DNA of 64,000 bases, from contig FJOG01000036.1 in assembly GCA_900073065.1 (NCBI GenBank), positions 373,086-437,085 on the forward strand, written 5' to 3'. A program made the translations under genes and the position numbers. Every line of letters begins with the position of its first letter. Position 1 is the stretch's first letter. The notes beneath the pieces are model-generated. The model was not told the DNA's origin. It ran no database searches and was given only the letters and a program-made list of their open reading frames with translations. The DNA comes from Phialocephala subalpina (Eukaryota; Ascomycota; Leotiomycetes; Helotiales; Mollisiaceae). Of this stretch, positions 10,409 to 22,027 are shown piece by piece.

Positions 10409-11570
10409 ATGTCGAGCAGCAAGGCCGACGAAGATATCGAGATCTTGAAATCGACTGTATCCATGACCTTGGATCTGATCACGAAACTCGAAGCATCTGC
10501 GAAGCCTGGAACAGACTCCAACGACAGTTCAGTCAATGCCCTCGATCTAGCTCACGATACTGCCTCCCTCGTACGGGCGCATACTACGAAACTGTCCCTC
10601 CTGATCATAAACAAACCGTTCACACCATCTGCGATCACCAAGATACTGCGAGAGCTCGTGGCAGGTCCGCTGCCAGGTCTGGCATCGGCTGTAGAGCTAT
10701 GCACTTCGGGGAAATACACAAGGGCTATGAGCTTTGATTTAGAATACTGGGCTGGAGGTTTATTCTCGAACCTGGGCATATTGGTCAAGGCGATCCCATT
10801 GGACGGAAAAGTTCTCAGCGACGACGCGAAAAATGGGACTGGGACGGTGGAAGGGAATGGAAGTCTGGCAATCACAGGGACAATTTGGGAAGCTTGTGAT
10901 CGTGTCGTTGAGCTGAAGAAGCTGGGTGTCGCTGGTTTGGTGATCAAGCGAGCGGAGGAATATAGAGACTTGCTCAAGGATGCTCTGCAAGAGTTGCAGG
11001 AGTGGGGAGAAGAAGAGGGCGACGACAATGAAGAGCAGGATGCAAGTGGAGATGAAGATCCGGATGAAGCTCAGGCCGCGGTGGATAATATGTTCTCGGA
11101 AAGGCACATACCAAAGGACGATCCGGACAAGATACGACCTAAGCTGGAGTCTTCGTTGAAGCGGTTACGGCTCTTGATACTGATGTATCAAGCGGTGGTA
11201 AAGCGAAGATTCAAGGCTCTTCCACCCCTGCCACATCTCGAGCCGGAGACAAGAGGCAAGGGTAAGGCAGACGAAGACCCAGGCCCGATCGTTAGCTGCG
11301 TGGATGAGGTGCTGAACGTAATGAAGAGGCTGCTCGATATCACCGATGATTTGGCTAGTGCTTTCTACGAGTTGGATGGGCCAGAGATTGATCAGAAGAT
11401 GGATGATTGCTTCTTGACCAGCTTTGGTGGTGTCGAGTTATTGATGGAGAATTGGAAAGGCCAAGAGGACGAATTCACAACTTGGGTATGTTTCTCGGGC
11501 AGATATTTGCACGTTACTGATACGGAAGCAGGCTCGCAAATTCCAGGTGGCGATGAAGAAGGGCTGGTAA
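10409..11570 (+). CDS. GCIP / cyclin-D1-binding-protein-1-like protein
   Basis: Exons 10409-11485 and 11532-11570 with a 46-bp intron (gtatgt...gaagcag). Splicing changes the end to ...TTWARKFQVAMKKGW, giving 371 residues; without it the frame would run on through non-conserved sequence. The protein is mostly helical, with an N-terminal region containing LDLITKLEASAKPG and LPGLASAVELC, a conserved FDLEYWAGGLFSNLGILV segment, an acidic linker (EEEGDDNEEQDASGDEDPDEAQ) and a second helical half. This matches the Grap2/cyclin-D-interacting (CCNDBP1) family, helical-bundle proteins of poorly known function in fungi. The 3' end is supported by the short Lys-rich terminus and a normal branch site. 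Confidence 0.8.
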
Positions 11571-12139
11571 TCTTATCATCTTGCCCATTCATCCAGACTT
11601 TTCGGGATATAAAGTTCAGATGCATCCCACTTGGCACAATTGTGGCTGATCAGGGTCGAGAGGATCAGACCTCGCTTGTGACACAAATCTTGCACCAGCT
11701 TTGATTCCCGGCTGCCCTGTGTTTTGATATAACCCTAAATCATCGTAAGCTGAAATTGTGAAACAGGAACCCGTGGAAGAGATCCTAGGGATTGGTGGAG
11801 AATTGGCAGAGAAGCGCAATGTACCTGTGTCACTGCGCGTGTATTCGGCTCCATCCAGACGCTTACCCTCGCCACCCCCTTACTCTCAACGCTTTTATCA
11901 CCGTTCTTCCCAATGACATGGGACTGGTGAAGCCGAGTACCCCCACGATGATGTAGTTTCATCTTTGGCCATGGCAGGTGTGCAAAGGCACGCGATGCAT
12001 TTTGTTCCTTTCTTTTGCTTCTCCCTTTCCTCTTTTGTACCTCCTACCACTTTTCGAGGACCGGATTTCTCGATGAAATTTAGTTTGTACATTCGTTAAT
12101 TAATCTTCATTACATTCTTTACGCTCTGAGAGCATTTTA
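11571..12139. other. intergenic, no gene seen
   Basis: About 570 bp between two + strand genes. A pyrimidine-rich stretch near 12000-12050 and the sequence just before 12140 look like the promoter and leader of the downstream gene. Confidence 0.45.
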
Positions 12140-13222
12140 ATGGCACCAGCTACAGCCATGGCCACTTCTACACAATCGGTTTCTGCTTTCGCGATCACGA
12201 CGACCTTCACAGCTCCAACAGCATGTGCACAGTCAGTTGGTGGATTGACTATGCTGCAGGATGATCAATTTCGAATCTGGTTGAACCATCCGCTTCCTGT
12301 GCCTGGCACTACGATCACTTCATGTTATCCCGATGAATTTGCATCCAGTTTTCTTCTTCAGACTGGTGGGGTATCTCAGGCTGCTTTTAGTCCGTTGGTG
12401 TGTCCGGCTGGGTACACCACTCAAGGACCCTACACATCGAACTATATTGCTTGCTGTCCGAGGTAAGTCATGGTTCGTAGGTACTCTTGGTCAGAACTGA
12501 CAATGGAAAGCGGCTGGGATGGACTAGCCGTTGCATCGAATGCGCCCTCGGATCGACCTGCCTTTGGCGGCACATGTTTCTCGAATATCTTCAACGTCCC
12601 GATCCGAATCACGTCATACGATACTGAGAGCATCAAAGCTTCCTCCATCTTCACAGCGACGAACTCACAAGCCCAAGCGTTCGCTTTCCCGTATGAAGGG
12701 TTCGCATTGGGAGTAGCTGTGGTGGCAAGCACTACGCCTACAGGTAGCTCGACAGCGACTGGCACTTCAACGACCTCATCTGCTACCGCCTCCTCGGACT
12801 CCTCAAACTCCTCGCAAATCGAGACCACATCCTCGAAAAGCAATACAGGCGCAGTCGCAGGAGCGATCATAGGAAGCATACTCGCAGCACTCTTCCTCAC
12901 AGGAGGAGTGTACTTGATGATCAATTACAGGCGGAAACGAATGTCGGGTCAGAACCAAGATGGACAATTCCCAGATTACGCTTCGCACCTTCGTCTCCAG
13001 AACGCAAGCCCGACGCCAATGGTCTACTTGTCGCAGCCGCCGCAGGTGATGACGGAGTATTACAAGGCGAATGATAGAGGGCAGGTCAATCGGTATGATG
13101 GGCAGAAGTATCATGAGATGCATGCGCATAAGCCAGTTGTGTATGAGATGGATGGAGCGACTCGCTTGCCGATCACGAAGACGAAACAATTGCCAGACTT
13201 GCCCCCAAATCGAAGTCCGTAG
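12140..13222 (+). CDS. single-pass membrane protein with Ser/Thr-rich stalk
   Basis: Exons 12140-12462 and 12511-13222 with a 48-bp intron (gtaagt...gaaag) give 344 residues. The N-terminal ~190 residues are Cys-containing and likely extracellular (ACAQS, TSCYPDEF, CPAGYTTQGPY, ACCPS). Then comes a Ser/Thr-rich stalk (TGSSTATGTSTTSSATASS) suited to O-mannosylation, one membrane helix (AVAGAIIGSILAALFLTGG followed by the stop-transfer YRRKR) and a cytoplasmic tail of about 95 residues rich in Pro and Tyr. No classical N-terminal signal peptide is obvious. The layout is that of fungal plasma-membrane/cell-wall sensors and related anchored proteins. The specific function is unknown. Confidence 0.8.
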
Positions 13223-13821
13223 GTGTACGAGGGGAGAGCTGCGAGTTCAGAAGGCGTATTTTGTGATGCGGGATTCGGCGCTGGAGGATCTTGGGCCTTG
13301 GGAACGATCCCATCCCGATTTTCGAAGGCAAGACCGAAATGGGTTGTGATGTAAATGGTTTGGCAAGTGCCTTCCTTCCTTGTATAATCTTGTCGCTTTC
13401 AATTGTACATTAATCTCGAGTAGCCCTACGTTGGCGTTGGATGGGAAATGAAGCTTACTTACTACTCGGCATTTACCCATTTCGATGTAGCACCTTGCTG
13501 TGGTTCAGCAACCGAGTTCCCGTCAAACACGACTTGTCAGCAAGTGCTGCGATTGTGGTTGGTTCCCAAAATGGCAAGTGTGCGTCGCACTGCAGCTACC
13601 CGACCAACGAGAACACCACATCCGTCATCGTAAAAGCCTCCTAAGTTTTGACTGGGGTTGAGGTAACACAAAAACGGGAAGGCGGGACTGGAATGCGTGG
13701 CGGTTGCCTTTTCAGCTGATCCTCAGCTTGACAGCTTCCTTCTTGCCGTGGAGGGAAATGAGTAAATCCAGCCTTTGATACTCATTTCTTTCTCTGACTG
13801 AATTACCCTTTATTATAGAAA
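13223..13821. other. intergenic, no gene seen
   Basis: 600 bp between two + strand genes. Only short frames without domain signal. The last ~60 bp are pyrimidine-rich and lead into the ATG at 13822. Confidence 0.45.
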
Positions 13822-14773
13822 ATGGCATCCTCAAGTCACGATTCAATTCCGGTCTTGCCTGCACCATGGACCCTCAAAGGAACCGTGTATATCTTCATGA
13901 TGTATATGACATCCAAAGATGCTGCAACACTTTCCGCGAATCCCGAATTCATCTACTCGCCGCTCGAGGCGAAATCTTCCTTCTCGAAAGACAAGTTGAT
14001 CGGAGGGCTCAGCATGGTTCAACTGATCAAGTATTCCGAGTCGCCAGTGGGACCTTACGACGAGATGGTCGTGATACCAGGCTACTTTGAGTATGAGATT
14101 GAGGTCACGGCAAAGGATGGAAAAGTGAAGACTGAGAAAAGAAAGAACCTGAGATGCACGAGAGTTTTTGTCAGCCAGGAAAAAACATGTTGGAATGGTC
14201 GCAACAGTATGAACTTTTCATATTCACCAATAGTGATACTAACAAGACATAGACTGGAATGTCCCGAAGCATCTCGCACATTTCGATTTCGTGGATCTCC
14301 CAAACGGTGGGACTCGAATTGTGGTCCATCCATTGCTCCCGGACGCTTCAGGACAAGAACGCATTAAGAGCTCGACGCCTTTCTTCGCCACGACTTTCAA
14401 GCCCGTATCTTATTCTCCCAGCTTTCCATCTTCGACGGATTGGTCAAAGTATATTGGCTGGGATCTCGGTCTCGTGCAACCGCCGTTGCTAGCAGGCGAA
14501 GGGGAAGAACTTGCTGGAACTGACAAGTGGTGCAAGATCGCTGCTGTGGAGTCAAGTAAGAAGACTTCTCTGGGCTGGTTCGATCTAAAGCAAAGGAGCG
14601 AAAGCGCTGAGCGAGACCCACTTCTGGGAGGTGATCAGATTGAGAATGAAGAGCAGGAATTTGAAGGGTATGCAAATTTCTGGCCTGGACTTGGGAGGTG
14701 GAGGATTGGAATTAAGATGGAAGACACCGTGGTTGATTTTCCTGTGGGGGAGCATTGGGGTCCACCAAGCTGA
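13822..14773 (+). CDS. acetoacetate decarboxylase-like protein
   Basis: Exons 13822-14206 and 14253-14773 joined across a 46-bp intron (gtatga...acatag) produce 301 residues, with the join reading WNGRN-NWNVPKHLAHFDF. The first half holds LPAPWTLKGTVYIFMMY, LIGGLSMVQLIKYSESPVG and GPYDEMVVIPGYFEYE, the pattern of the acetoacetate-decarboxylase superfamily fold. The second half is the large fungal-type extension ending in PVGEHWGPPS. In bacteria the family decarboxylates acetoacetate using a catalytic Lys; I cannot assign that Lys with certainty here, so catalysis is not assured. Many fungal members are annotated only as superfamily proteins. Confidence 0.75.
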
Positions 14774-15076
14774 GGGGGTGACAATGACGGAGGGGCTCAG
14801 CGGAATGGTTTGGTCAGCTCACAGAATTCCCTTTGAGCTCCCCGAAATCCTCCGTCAAGCAGCCAGGGCTTTGCCATAATATTGGATAGGATTGAAGAAT
14901 AGAAAAGTGCCGTAGGTAGGAGCGACCAAGTGGCAAATGAAAGTGGGATGTCGCGCTAGACAAACCAAGTTCAACCAACATCTTCGTTCGTGGAAATCGC
15001 GACTTGTATCTACACTCAAATTTTCAACACTCCAAAGCCTGTCCAGAATCTCACATAAAGAACATCTACACATACC
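14774..15076. other. short intergenic region
   Basis: Promoter-sized spacer between two + strand genes. Nothing specific recognised. Confidence 0.4.
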
Positions 15077-16164
15077 ATGGCACCAGCAGTAACCGAAGTT
15101 GCGTCCCATCCAGCCATCAAGCCGACATACAAGAGTGGGGACCCCAGCTTGACGCTACCAGAAGACGTCCCAACAGGTCCGCCAACCTTCACAGACAAGT
15201 ATGAGGAAAGGAAATATCTAAAGCATCGACTTGCTCTTGCATTTCGAATCTTTGCCAAATTCGGTTTCTGCGAAGTGAGTCATCGTACAGGAAAACATGT
15301 GGTAAACACCAAGTAACTGGACTCAGGGTGTCGCCGGACATATCACTCTCAGAGATCCCGTTGACCCTCAGAACTTCTGGGTGAACCCGTTTGGTCGGTC
15401 TCCAATCCCGAATGGCACACCGCATCGCTCATCGATTCTAGGTCTCCACTTCTCATTGATCACACCGGATGACTTGATCCTCGTCAGTCATGATGGGAAA
15501 GTCATCGGTGGAGGACGAAACCGGTTCCTGAACTACGCTGCGTTCGCAATCCATTCCGAGATTCATACAGCGAGACCCGATGTTGTGTGTGCAGCTCATT
15601 CGCATAGCACGTTTGGCCGAGCGTTCTGTGCCACTGGAAGGACATTGGATCCTATCACCCAGGACTCATGCGTGTTCTACAATGATCACGTCTTGTATCC
15701 GTAAGTTCTCACCCAACATTTGACTCTTCAGTAACCGAGAAGACGCAGGACATTCGCAGGAGTTGTTCTAGCGTCAGATGAGGGCAAGCATATCGCTGCG
15801 GCCTTGGGCAACAAAAAAGCCATATTGCTCGGAAACCACGGTCTCCTGACAGCAGCGCGAAGTATCGAAGAGACTGTTGCGTATTTTGTGTTGCTGGATA
15901 AGTGTTGCGAGGTTCAGCTCGCTGCAGATGCGAGTGCCGCTGGTAGCGGGAAACCATTGGTTATGATTGGACACGAGGAAGCTGTCTCAACGTGGCGGGC
16001 TGTGGGGACGAAGGAGAACGGATACTGTGAGTACAATAGTCTGTGCGACGGTGAGGCAAAACTGACCTTGCGAAGTCCAGGGGTTACCACTGTTCCAGAC
16101 TGTCGAGCACGAGTTGGGAGAACGAACTTTCTTGGGGCGAGGTGTTGAGCCATTGTACAATTGA
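15077..16164 (+). CDS. class II aldolase/adducin domain protein
   Basis: Five exons: 15077-15274, 15327-15393, 15442-15700, 15749-16026, 16076-16164; 296 residues. The intron 15394-15441 is stop-free and a multiple of 3, but removing it restores the family sequence NPFG-LHFSLITPDD. Other introns are 48-52 bp. The core motif AAHSHSTFGRAF supplies two metal-ligand His (~141, ~143), and LLGNHGLL supplies a third, as in L-fuculose-phosphate-aldolase-type zinc enzymes. GVAGHITLRDP and the C-terminal FQGLPLFQTVEHELGERTFLGRGVEPL also match the family. Fungal members are cytosolic proteins of mostly unknown substrate. Aldolase activity is plausible given the intact His set, but the substrate is not predictable here. 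Confidence 0.9.
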
Positions 16165-16558
16165 CTGATGGCTCTCGACTAATTTATCTCTTCCGCAAGC
16201 TTCTATATCTTCATTAGCCCAACAGCGTTGATATTTAATTGCACGCACGTGATCCATTCTAGAATAAGGTTTGAAGATCTTCTGTCGCTCCCGCAAGCCC
16301 CCTAGGCGCACTGACATCAGCCAACCGGAACCATGAAGCAGGGTTGATCGCTGTTTCGCTGAAACAAAAATTGATACATTGAAACGCAGCCTTGGCAGCG
16401 ACACCTCGATGCAGACGGCATTTGTAGACTTCGATCACTACACAACTTGAAGTTTGTTCTTTATTGCTTTCGGGCGACAACTTGGTCTTCGAATACAAGT
16501 CGGACGGCTAACTTTCACCAACTTGCCAACGTACCTGTCCTGCTAGGACGACTGCAAC
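16165..16558. other. intergenic, no gene seen
   Basis: About 390 bp between two + strand genes; holds the 3' UTR of the aldolase-like gene and the promoter of the acyltransferase gene. No motif recognised. Confidence 0.4.
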
Positions 16559-18019
16559 ATGACTTTGACCGATGTCAGCTCAGCAAATGATCGGGACCCT
16601 CCCAACTATGAAGAATTCATCGCACTCGAAGCCATGGCCCTAATCGATCAAACTCCCGTATCCAATCCTACCTTCGACAAGTCACGATGTTTTGTTGAAA
16701 GGTTCCAGGACTCCTCCATGTTACAAAAACTACTGTATTACCCAGCTCGTGATTCATTGGAGTTGAAGCCAACATCATGGCTGGACGGAGTTCGAGGCGT
16801 TGCCGCTTTGGAAGTTTTCATCTTCCATGCCATGGGCTGCTGGGCAAACATCGTCCCAGCCTGGCAATCAGACGAACACCAAACCAACATCATGCAGTTC
16901 CCGATCATACGGACATTCTTCGTCTCCGGAGGTGCATCCGTATGCCTATTCTTCGTCCTTTCGGGCTATGTACTCACGCACAAATCTCTTCGCTGGATCC
17001 GAGAAGGCCAAAAGCATCAAGTATACCCATCTGTGGCCTCTTCTATGTTCCGCCGGGGTTTCAGATTGTATCTACCGCCAATCCTCCTGATGTTCTGCGA
17101 AATGATCGCAACACGATTCGGCTTTGCTCCGCCTCTGAACTTTACCTTTGTTCCGGAATCCACTGTTTTCGCCCAGTTTCTGGATTGGCTTGGGGAAATC
17201 AATCGTTTCGTCAATCCATTTTACACTTTCCAAGGCGGGATTCAAGGAACGATCACTCATACCAAATATGATGTTGTGGTGTGGACTATCCCACTGGAGT
17301 TCTATGGGTCATTCATGTGTTACTTCTTCCTGTTCCTCTTGGTGTGGACTCCAAGCAGTGGTGCGAGGATGGGGCTTGTTGCAGTATTCTCCATCTTCTG
17401 CATGTTCCTCGGGAGCTGGAATATGTTCTGTTTCTCAGCAGGCATGCTGATCGCGGATCTCAACCTCGGCCAGGAGCACAACGAGAAGACGCCATCGCCA
17501 AAGCACCGAATCATTTGGACGACCGTATTCGCTCTCGCCTTGTACCTAGCCGGCTTCCCATCCCTCCTCACAGGAGTTACACCCATGCCTGGCTATGAGA
17601 CCCTTCTTTCACTCATCCCGACGAGTTTGAACATGCAGGATTATGCTCGTTTCTGGTGGTCCATCTCTGGAGTTTCGCTCCTTCTCTCGATTTCGCAACT
17701 TCCTCGACTGCAGAGAGTCTTCGAGACTAATTTCTGCCAATACCTTGGGAAGATTGCCTTTTCGCTCTACCTGATCCACGAATTCAGCATCATTCTCTTC
17801 GGCCTGGGCATCCAGAGAGTGCTGCTGGATGTTTTGGGGTCGGAGGAGCATGCGTACACGCTGCGGTATTGGTTGATTTGTGGGGTCTGGTATCTATTTT
17901 TCACATTGCCGGTCTTTGCCTTGGCGGCGAGGGTTGAGAGATGGGTTGATGCGCCGAGTGTGAAGTTTGCTAGGTGGTTGGAAGGGGAGTGTTTGAAGTG
18001 TTATAGAAAGAAGATCTGA
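16559..18019 (+). CDS. acyltransferase 3 family membrane protein
   Basis: Intronless, 486 residues. The typical start of the family is seen at about residue 77: LDGVRGVAALEVFIFHAMG, with the predicted catalytic His in FIFHAMG. SGYVLTHKSLRWIREG follows, then RRGFRLYLPPILLMF, and about ten hydrophobic segments (for example YGSFMCYFFLFLLVW, ALALYLAGFPSLLTG, ISGVSLLLSISQLP, FSLYLIHEFSIILFGLG, LICGVWYLFFTLPVFALAAR). Members transfer acyl groups to sugars, polyketides or lipids on membranes of the secretory pathway or plasma membrane. The acceptor is unknown; nothing nearby forms an obvious secondary-metabolite cluster. Confidence 0.9.
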   Translation: MTLTDVSSANDRDPPNYEEFIALEAMALIDQTPVSNPTFDKSRCFVERFQDSSMLQKLLYYPARDSLELKPTSWLDGVRGVAALEVFIFHAMGCWANIVPAWQSDEHQTNIMQFPIIRTFFVSGGASVCLFFVLSGYVLTHKSLRWIREGQKHQVYPSVASSMFRRGFRLYLPPILLMFCEMIATRFGFAPPLNFTFVPESTVFAQFLDWLGEINRFVNPFYTFQGGIQGTITHTKYDVVVWTIPLEFYGSFMCYFFLFLLVWTPSSGARMGLVAVFSIFCMFLGSWNMFCFSAGMLIADLNLGQEHNEKTPSPKHRIIWTTVFALALYLAGFPSLLTGVTPMPGYETLLSLIPTSLNMQDYARFWWSISGVSLLLSISQLPRLQRVFETNFCQYLGKIAFSLYLIHEFSIILFGLGIQRVLLDVLGSEEHAYTLRYWLICGVWYLFFTLPVFALAARVERWVDAPSVKFARWLEGECLKCYRKKI

Positions 18020-19021
18020 TAAGGGGTCTATTTGTGTCTTGCATACAATTTATGAATTCGACGACTGGAGACATTAGATCGAATGCAAAGAACTTGTACG
18101 ATACTAGTTTATTTGTGGACTACTTTCGGGGGCCAAGTGGTCCAAAGACATTTTGAGCAGGTTGGGACAGCTATTTGGTGATCTGGCAAGAGCCTTCTTG
18201 ATGGAGCCGGTTGATGAGATTCAAAGAGAAGGCGCCTTGAGCTTGATTTTCGGACCAGGATCGGGCAGTTGGATGAAGCTAGTTTTCCCTCGAGTTGACG
18301 GTTTTGTCATTCTCGAGCTCTCACCTTTGCCTGGACTCTCTCGACTGTCTTTCTCTCCGCAAAACAGATTGTCCGAAATCAGAAGAAACTGGATTTCTTG
18401 TGTCCAGGAAGCTGCGTTCTGCACTACCGTCTTTTATCCCAGAAGGCTGTGAATGCGAAAAAGTTGAGACGAATCTGTGCTGTTGGCAGGAGGCACGGGG
18501 CTGTTCTTCGAACTTCGTAGCTTCTGTTTGTTGAGAAATGTTTCTCTTGGTCTGCATCTTGTGAGTCAAACTTGTAGTGTTCATTTTGATATCTATGATG
18601 TATCCCCTGCAACTCTGCGTTTTCTAGCAGCAGTGCTTATTGGTCACGTCGTGTTGATAAATCCAAAAGCCGGGGCTATTGGTTGATGAATACAGTTCGT
18701 GGCTAGGAAAATCCCACATTCCATTGGTCAAATTTACGATCGCCGAGAGGACCAACGACTTTGGAGATATTTAGAGACCATTGTGCAGATCCTAAAGCAG
18801 AGTGCATGTATTCCTTCATGTCCGATTTTTGTGATTTATAATTCTCAGGTTTCTGTAGCATCATGTTGCGATTTGAAAAGTATTTAATGGCTCTCCCTTT
18901 CCAGACCAGTAGAGCTTTAAACCCTCACCACAATTTAGACCTGGAGCAGAAAACTTTTCGAACTTTTCCAAAACTACAATCGTGCTGTCAAATCTGATAG
19001 TTTAATTCTATTGAAGTGATC
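18020..19021. other. intergenic, no gene seen
   Basis: 1.0 kb between two + strand genes. Short frames overlap on both strands without domain signal. A low-GC stretch from about 18830 to 19020 precedes the Rid gene and is probably its promoter. Confidence 0.45.
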
Positions 19022-19482
19022 ATGTCGAATCTCGGCTACTTTTCATATGAAGGTTTCGGTGAGCGAGCCAAGCAAAACGCCCATTACAGTCAGGCTGTCC
19101 GCATCGGCGATACGATCGAGATCTCAGGCCAAGGTTTGCATACCGCTCGTGCTCACTTTCAAGTCACTAAGTTGTCCCAGGCGGATGGGATCGTCTCACG
19201 GATGCCATTCCTTCCTCCATGCCAGCACAAATTGCTCAAGCATTCGACAATGTTCAGCACACACTTGTCAACGCAGGGTCCAAGGGATGGGAAGATGTCT
19301 ACGCCATGAGAGTCTATGTTGTCGGGGGATTGACTGATGAGACTCAGACCGAGCTGGTGAAGGCGACGAAGAAGCATTTTGGGGCAAATCACAGACCAAT
19401 CTCGACCGGTGTTGTGGTGGAGGGTTTAGCCTCTGGAATGTTATTTGAGGTCGAGGTGAAGGCGTATGTGGGAGAAAAGTGA
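19022..19482 (+). CDS. Rid (YjgF/YER057c/UK114) family protein
   Basis: Exons 19022-19133 and 19181-19482 with a 47-bp intron (gtttgc...gtcccag); 137 residues, the usual length. Splicing yields IEISGQG-GWDRLTDAIPSS. Family features: YSQAVRIGDTIEISGQ, AFDNVQHTLVNAGSKGWEDVYAMRVYV, and the C-terminal strand HRPISTGVVVEGLASGMLFEVEV. RidA enzymes hydrolyse reactive enamine/imine intermediates and need an Arg in the C-terminal strand (PAR(S/T)); here the motif reads RPIST, so the canonical Arg seems absent. This places the protein in a Rid subfamily outside RidA proper, with uncertain activity. Confidence 0.88.
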
Positions 19483-20959
19483 GAGGTTCGGAGTTGTGTT
19501 GAGGGGGAGCGAACTGGGTTCTCAATTTTCCGCATTACCTCGGCTTGGAAACATAGGGCTGGATAGCCATCTTGAATGAAGGTTATAGAATAAGGGTGCC
19601 ACAAAATGTACCAGCAGATCCAAAGATGGGAGATTGATGGAAGTAGAGTGAATCGACATGGGAGTACTTTACAAGTTTGACACTCGAGTACATTCTCACC
19701 GCATCGACTGATTTAATTTCGTAGTCTTTTATTCTAGTCATCCAAACACGCTCTGCGCTCAAGATGATATTGTTAGGTTTGAAATGGGGAAATGAAGTAG
19801 TCCCAGGAACGGAGACACGCCGCAGCAAGTTCAAAGTCTCGCGGATGAGAGAAGTCGAGATATTAAGAGTGTATACGTACAATGCTTACAAAACATTGCT
19901 TGATTTCTGCTATACATGCTTAGCTTGTTCCGTGGATCAAGTGGGCAATGATGAAACACTCGCTTTGAATGGGAAGTGATTAGGTTCTAATTGTGGATCA
20001 TTGCTGCGAATCCAAAATTCAATAACTCATGACCTCAATCTAGGCCCCTTCGAATGTTACGCGGACATCGAATATTCGAAATCATGCTTGAGACTATCCT
20101 ATCCCATCCTTTATAACGCTCCCCAGGCTTTCAATCATGTATGATTTATTCTAAAGGCTCGAGAGTTCTCTTCCCTAAACTCCAAAATAGAACCCAGAAG
20201 TCCCAATTGTAATAAAGGTATAAAGTAACTATTCGTTCTTTTAATACTCATATTCAGGGGTCAAACCACGCGGAGGCGATGTCTCCTTTCCTTAAATGCT
20301 ACTCTGAAGACCCACTTAGTCGTGAGCCTCCCAAGGGAATGAGTTATGGTCTACTAGTCGGAGATAGCACTTTTGGTTGTATGGGGGTTGCGGACATTTA
20401 GTAGAGAGGTATAAATGGAATTCTTTAATGGAGAGGAAAGACTTGCAAGTTTTGGGTTCAAAATATGCACCTAAGATATCATTTATATAGTAGGAGAATA
20501 TTAAAGACTTCTTAGACAATGTTGGTATATAGAACTCAAGAAGACATCAAGAAAGATTATTCTGTCCATCAAATAGCCCGCGAAATGTGTTATGTTCAAA
20601 ATCCTTTCTATTCGAATTTCTTGAGAATTATTGCATATTTGAATTTCCCCAATTAGGAAGTACTCTTTATATTAAATATTCCTATGCTTAGATGTAGCAG
20701 AGCTTAAGAGAATGTCAAAAGATGGAAAAGCAGTCAGGCCCCGAGGAACACTAACTCGGACACGTTCATCGCTTCACCGGAACAATATATTTATGTGGAC
20801 ATCAAGCGCGTGAAGGCCGAAAAATTTTTCGTTACTCGGGTATCCAGAAGTTTAATTTGAGCCTTCGATCGTAGAAGTGGTGCAGGTGATGCTGTACTGA
20901 GGGTGTTTCGGCAAATGGGCTCGAGGTAGGCTCGAGGGAGAATGTCTTTCTTTCTACGA
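19483..20959. other. intergenic; transition to accessory region
   Basis: About 1.5 kb with falling GC, many short frames and no domain signal. It separates the conserved gene block on the left from the HET/transposon-rich region on the right. No repeat was matched inside the window. Confidence 0.5.
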
Positions 20960-22023
20960 CTATTTGATTTTGATAGTGAAACTATGTGTAGGGTCTACCG
21001 CTGGGTACCGATGTCTCTCTAACAGGTCAGGGTTTCTGCTTATACCCAGTAATGTAGCCAAACTTGATGGTCTAGCCAATACGTGGCCAAGCCTTTGATA
21101 ATGACCCTGTCCTAATTCCATAGGCCGTAGCACAATACCATCGCACCAACCGAAACTTTCCTCGATCAGTAGGAAATACACTTGAGTGTTCATTCCTTCT
21201 AAGCAGGCGTCCTTGTCGTCCCAACGAATAGAGCTCGTCATGATAGAGACAACATTGTCGGTGCAGTCGAGACTTCCACGACTAAGCTCGAGGAATGAGT
21301 TGCCCCCTTCCGGGCCGGTGGTCCGGATCGCACAAAGTGGCCCTGTTAAGATGATAGAACCTTCTATCACAGTTCCAAAAGGATCTCCAAGGTGACTGAT
21401 ATCTACCGAGATTAATTGACAGTATGGTTTATTCGCATATCGATACCTAGGTCTAGCAACATATTCATCTATTCCTTGGTATTCTTTTTCGAGTTCTGTC
21501 TTTGGCATCAGTAATTATCTCTCCATTCATACACGCCCAAGACCACGAGGGAGCCCTCTCAAGAACACGTTTGCGGCGGCGAAATGAGGCATGGTCCGCC
21601 AAAGTAACCCCGTAGGCATATCGGCCCTCCATATTCCAGCCAAGTAATCTGTAGATTCTACCCCCAGCTGCTGGCAGGTTCGTTGAGCAAAACCAGCCAG
21701 TGCAATAAGCTCGTCGGATTCGAAAGTCAGAAGGCATTGTGTGTATTTGTTAACTATCCTCTCCCAGTTGTCGTAAATATCAATAGAATCTGCCGATCTA
21801 GCTGCCAAGATATCCAAGTCCTGCTGGGTAGTTGTAACCTGGGGAAAACTCGCTGTCTCTGCAAGACTGACACTCCCAACGAACTTGATCCTCGGCAAAA
21901 TGGACGACTCTAGTGGAGAGCACCCTCTCCTGAATAACCCAGGCTCGTCGGGCTAGAGGTGCTTTTTCAACACTGTCTCCCCAATTATGATGATCATGGC
22001 AGATAAATTGGGTTTTATCTGTT
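20960..22023 (-). pseudogene. HET-domain gene, C-terminal half (split by insertion)
   Basis: Minus-strand remnant of the part of a HET protein that follows the HET core: KTQFICHDHHNWGD, then APLARRAWVIQERVLSTRVVHF, QVRWECQSCRDSEFSPG, ADMPTGLLW, ERAPSWSWACMNGEI and a tail ending at 20960. The pieces lie in three frames, so at least two or three frameshifts separate them (near 21840, 21580 and 21500). It is the downstream continuation of the N-terminal half at 24809-25891: joining the two halves at the 6-bp direct repeat gives one continuous frame. HET proteins act in vegetative incompatibility. This copy cannot make a functional protein. Confidence 0.8.
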
Positions 22024-22027
22024 TTTT

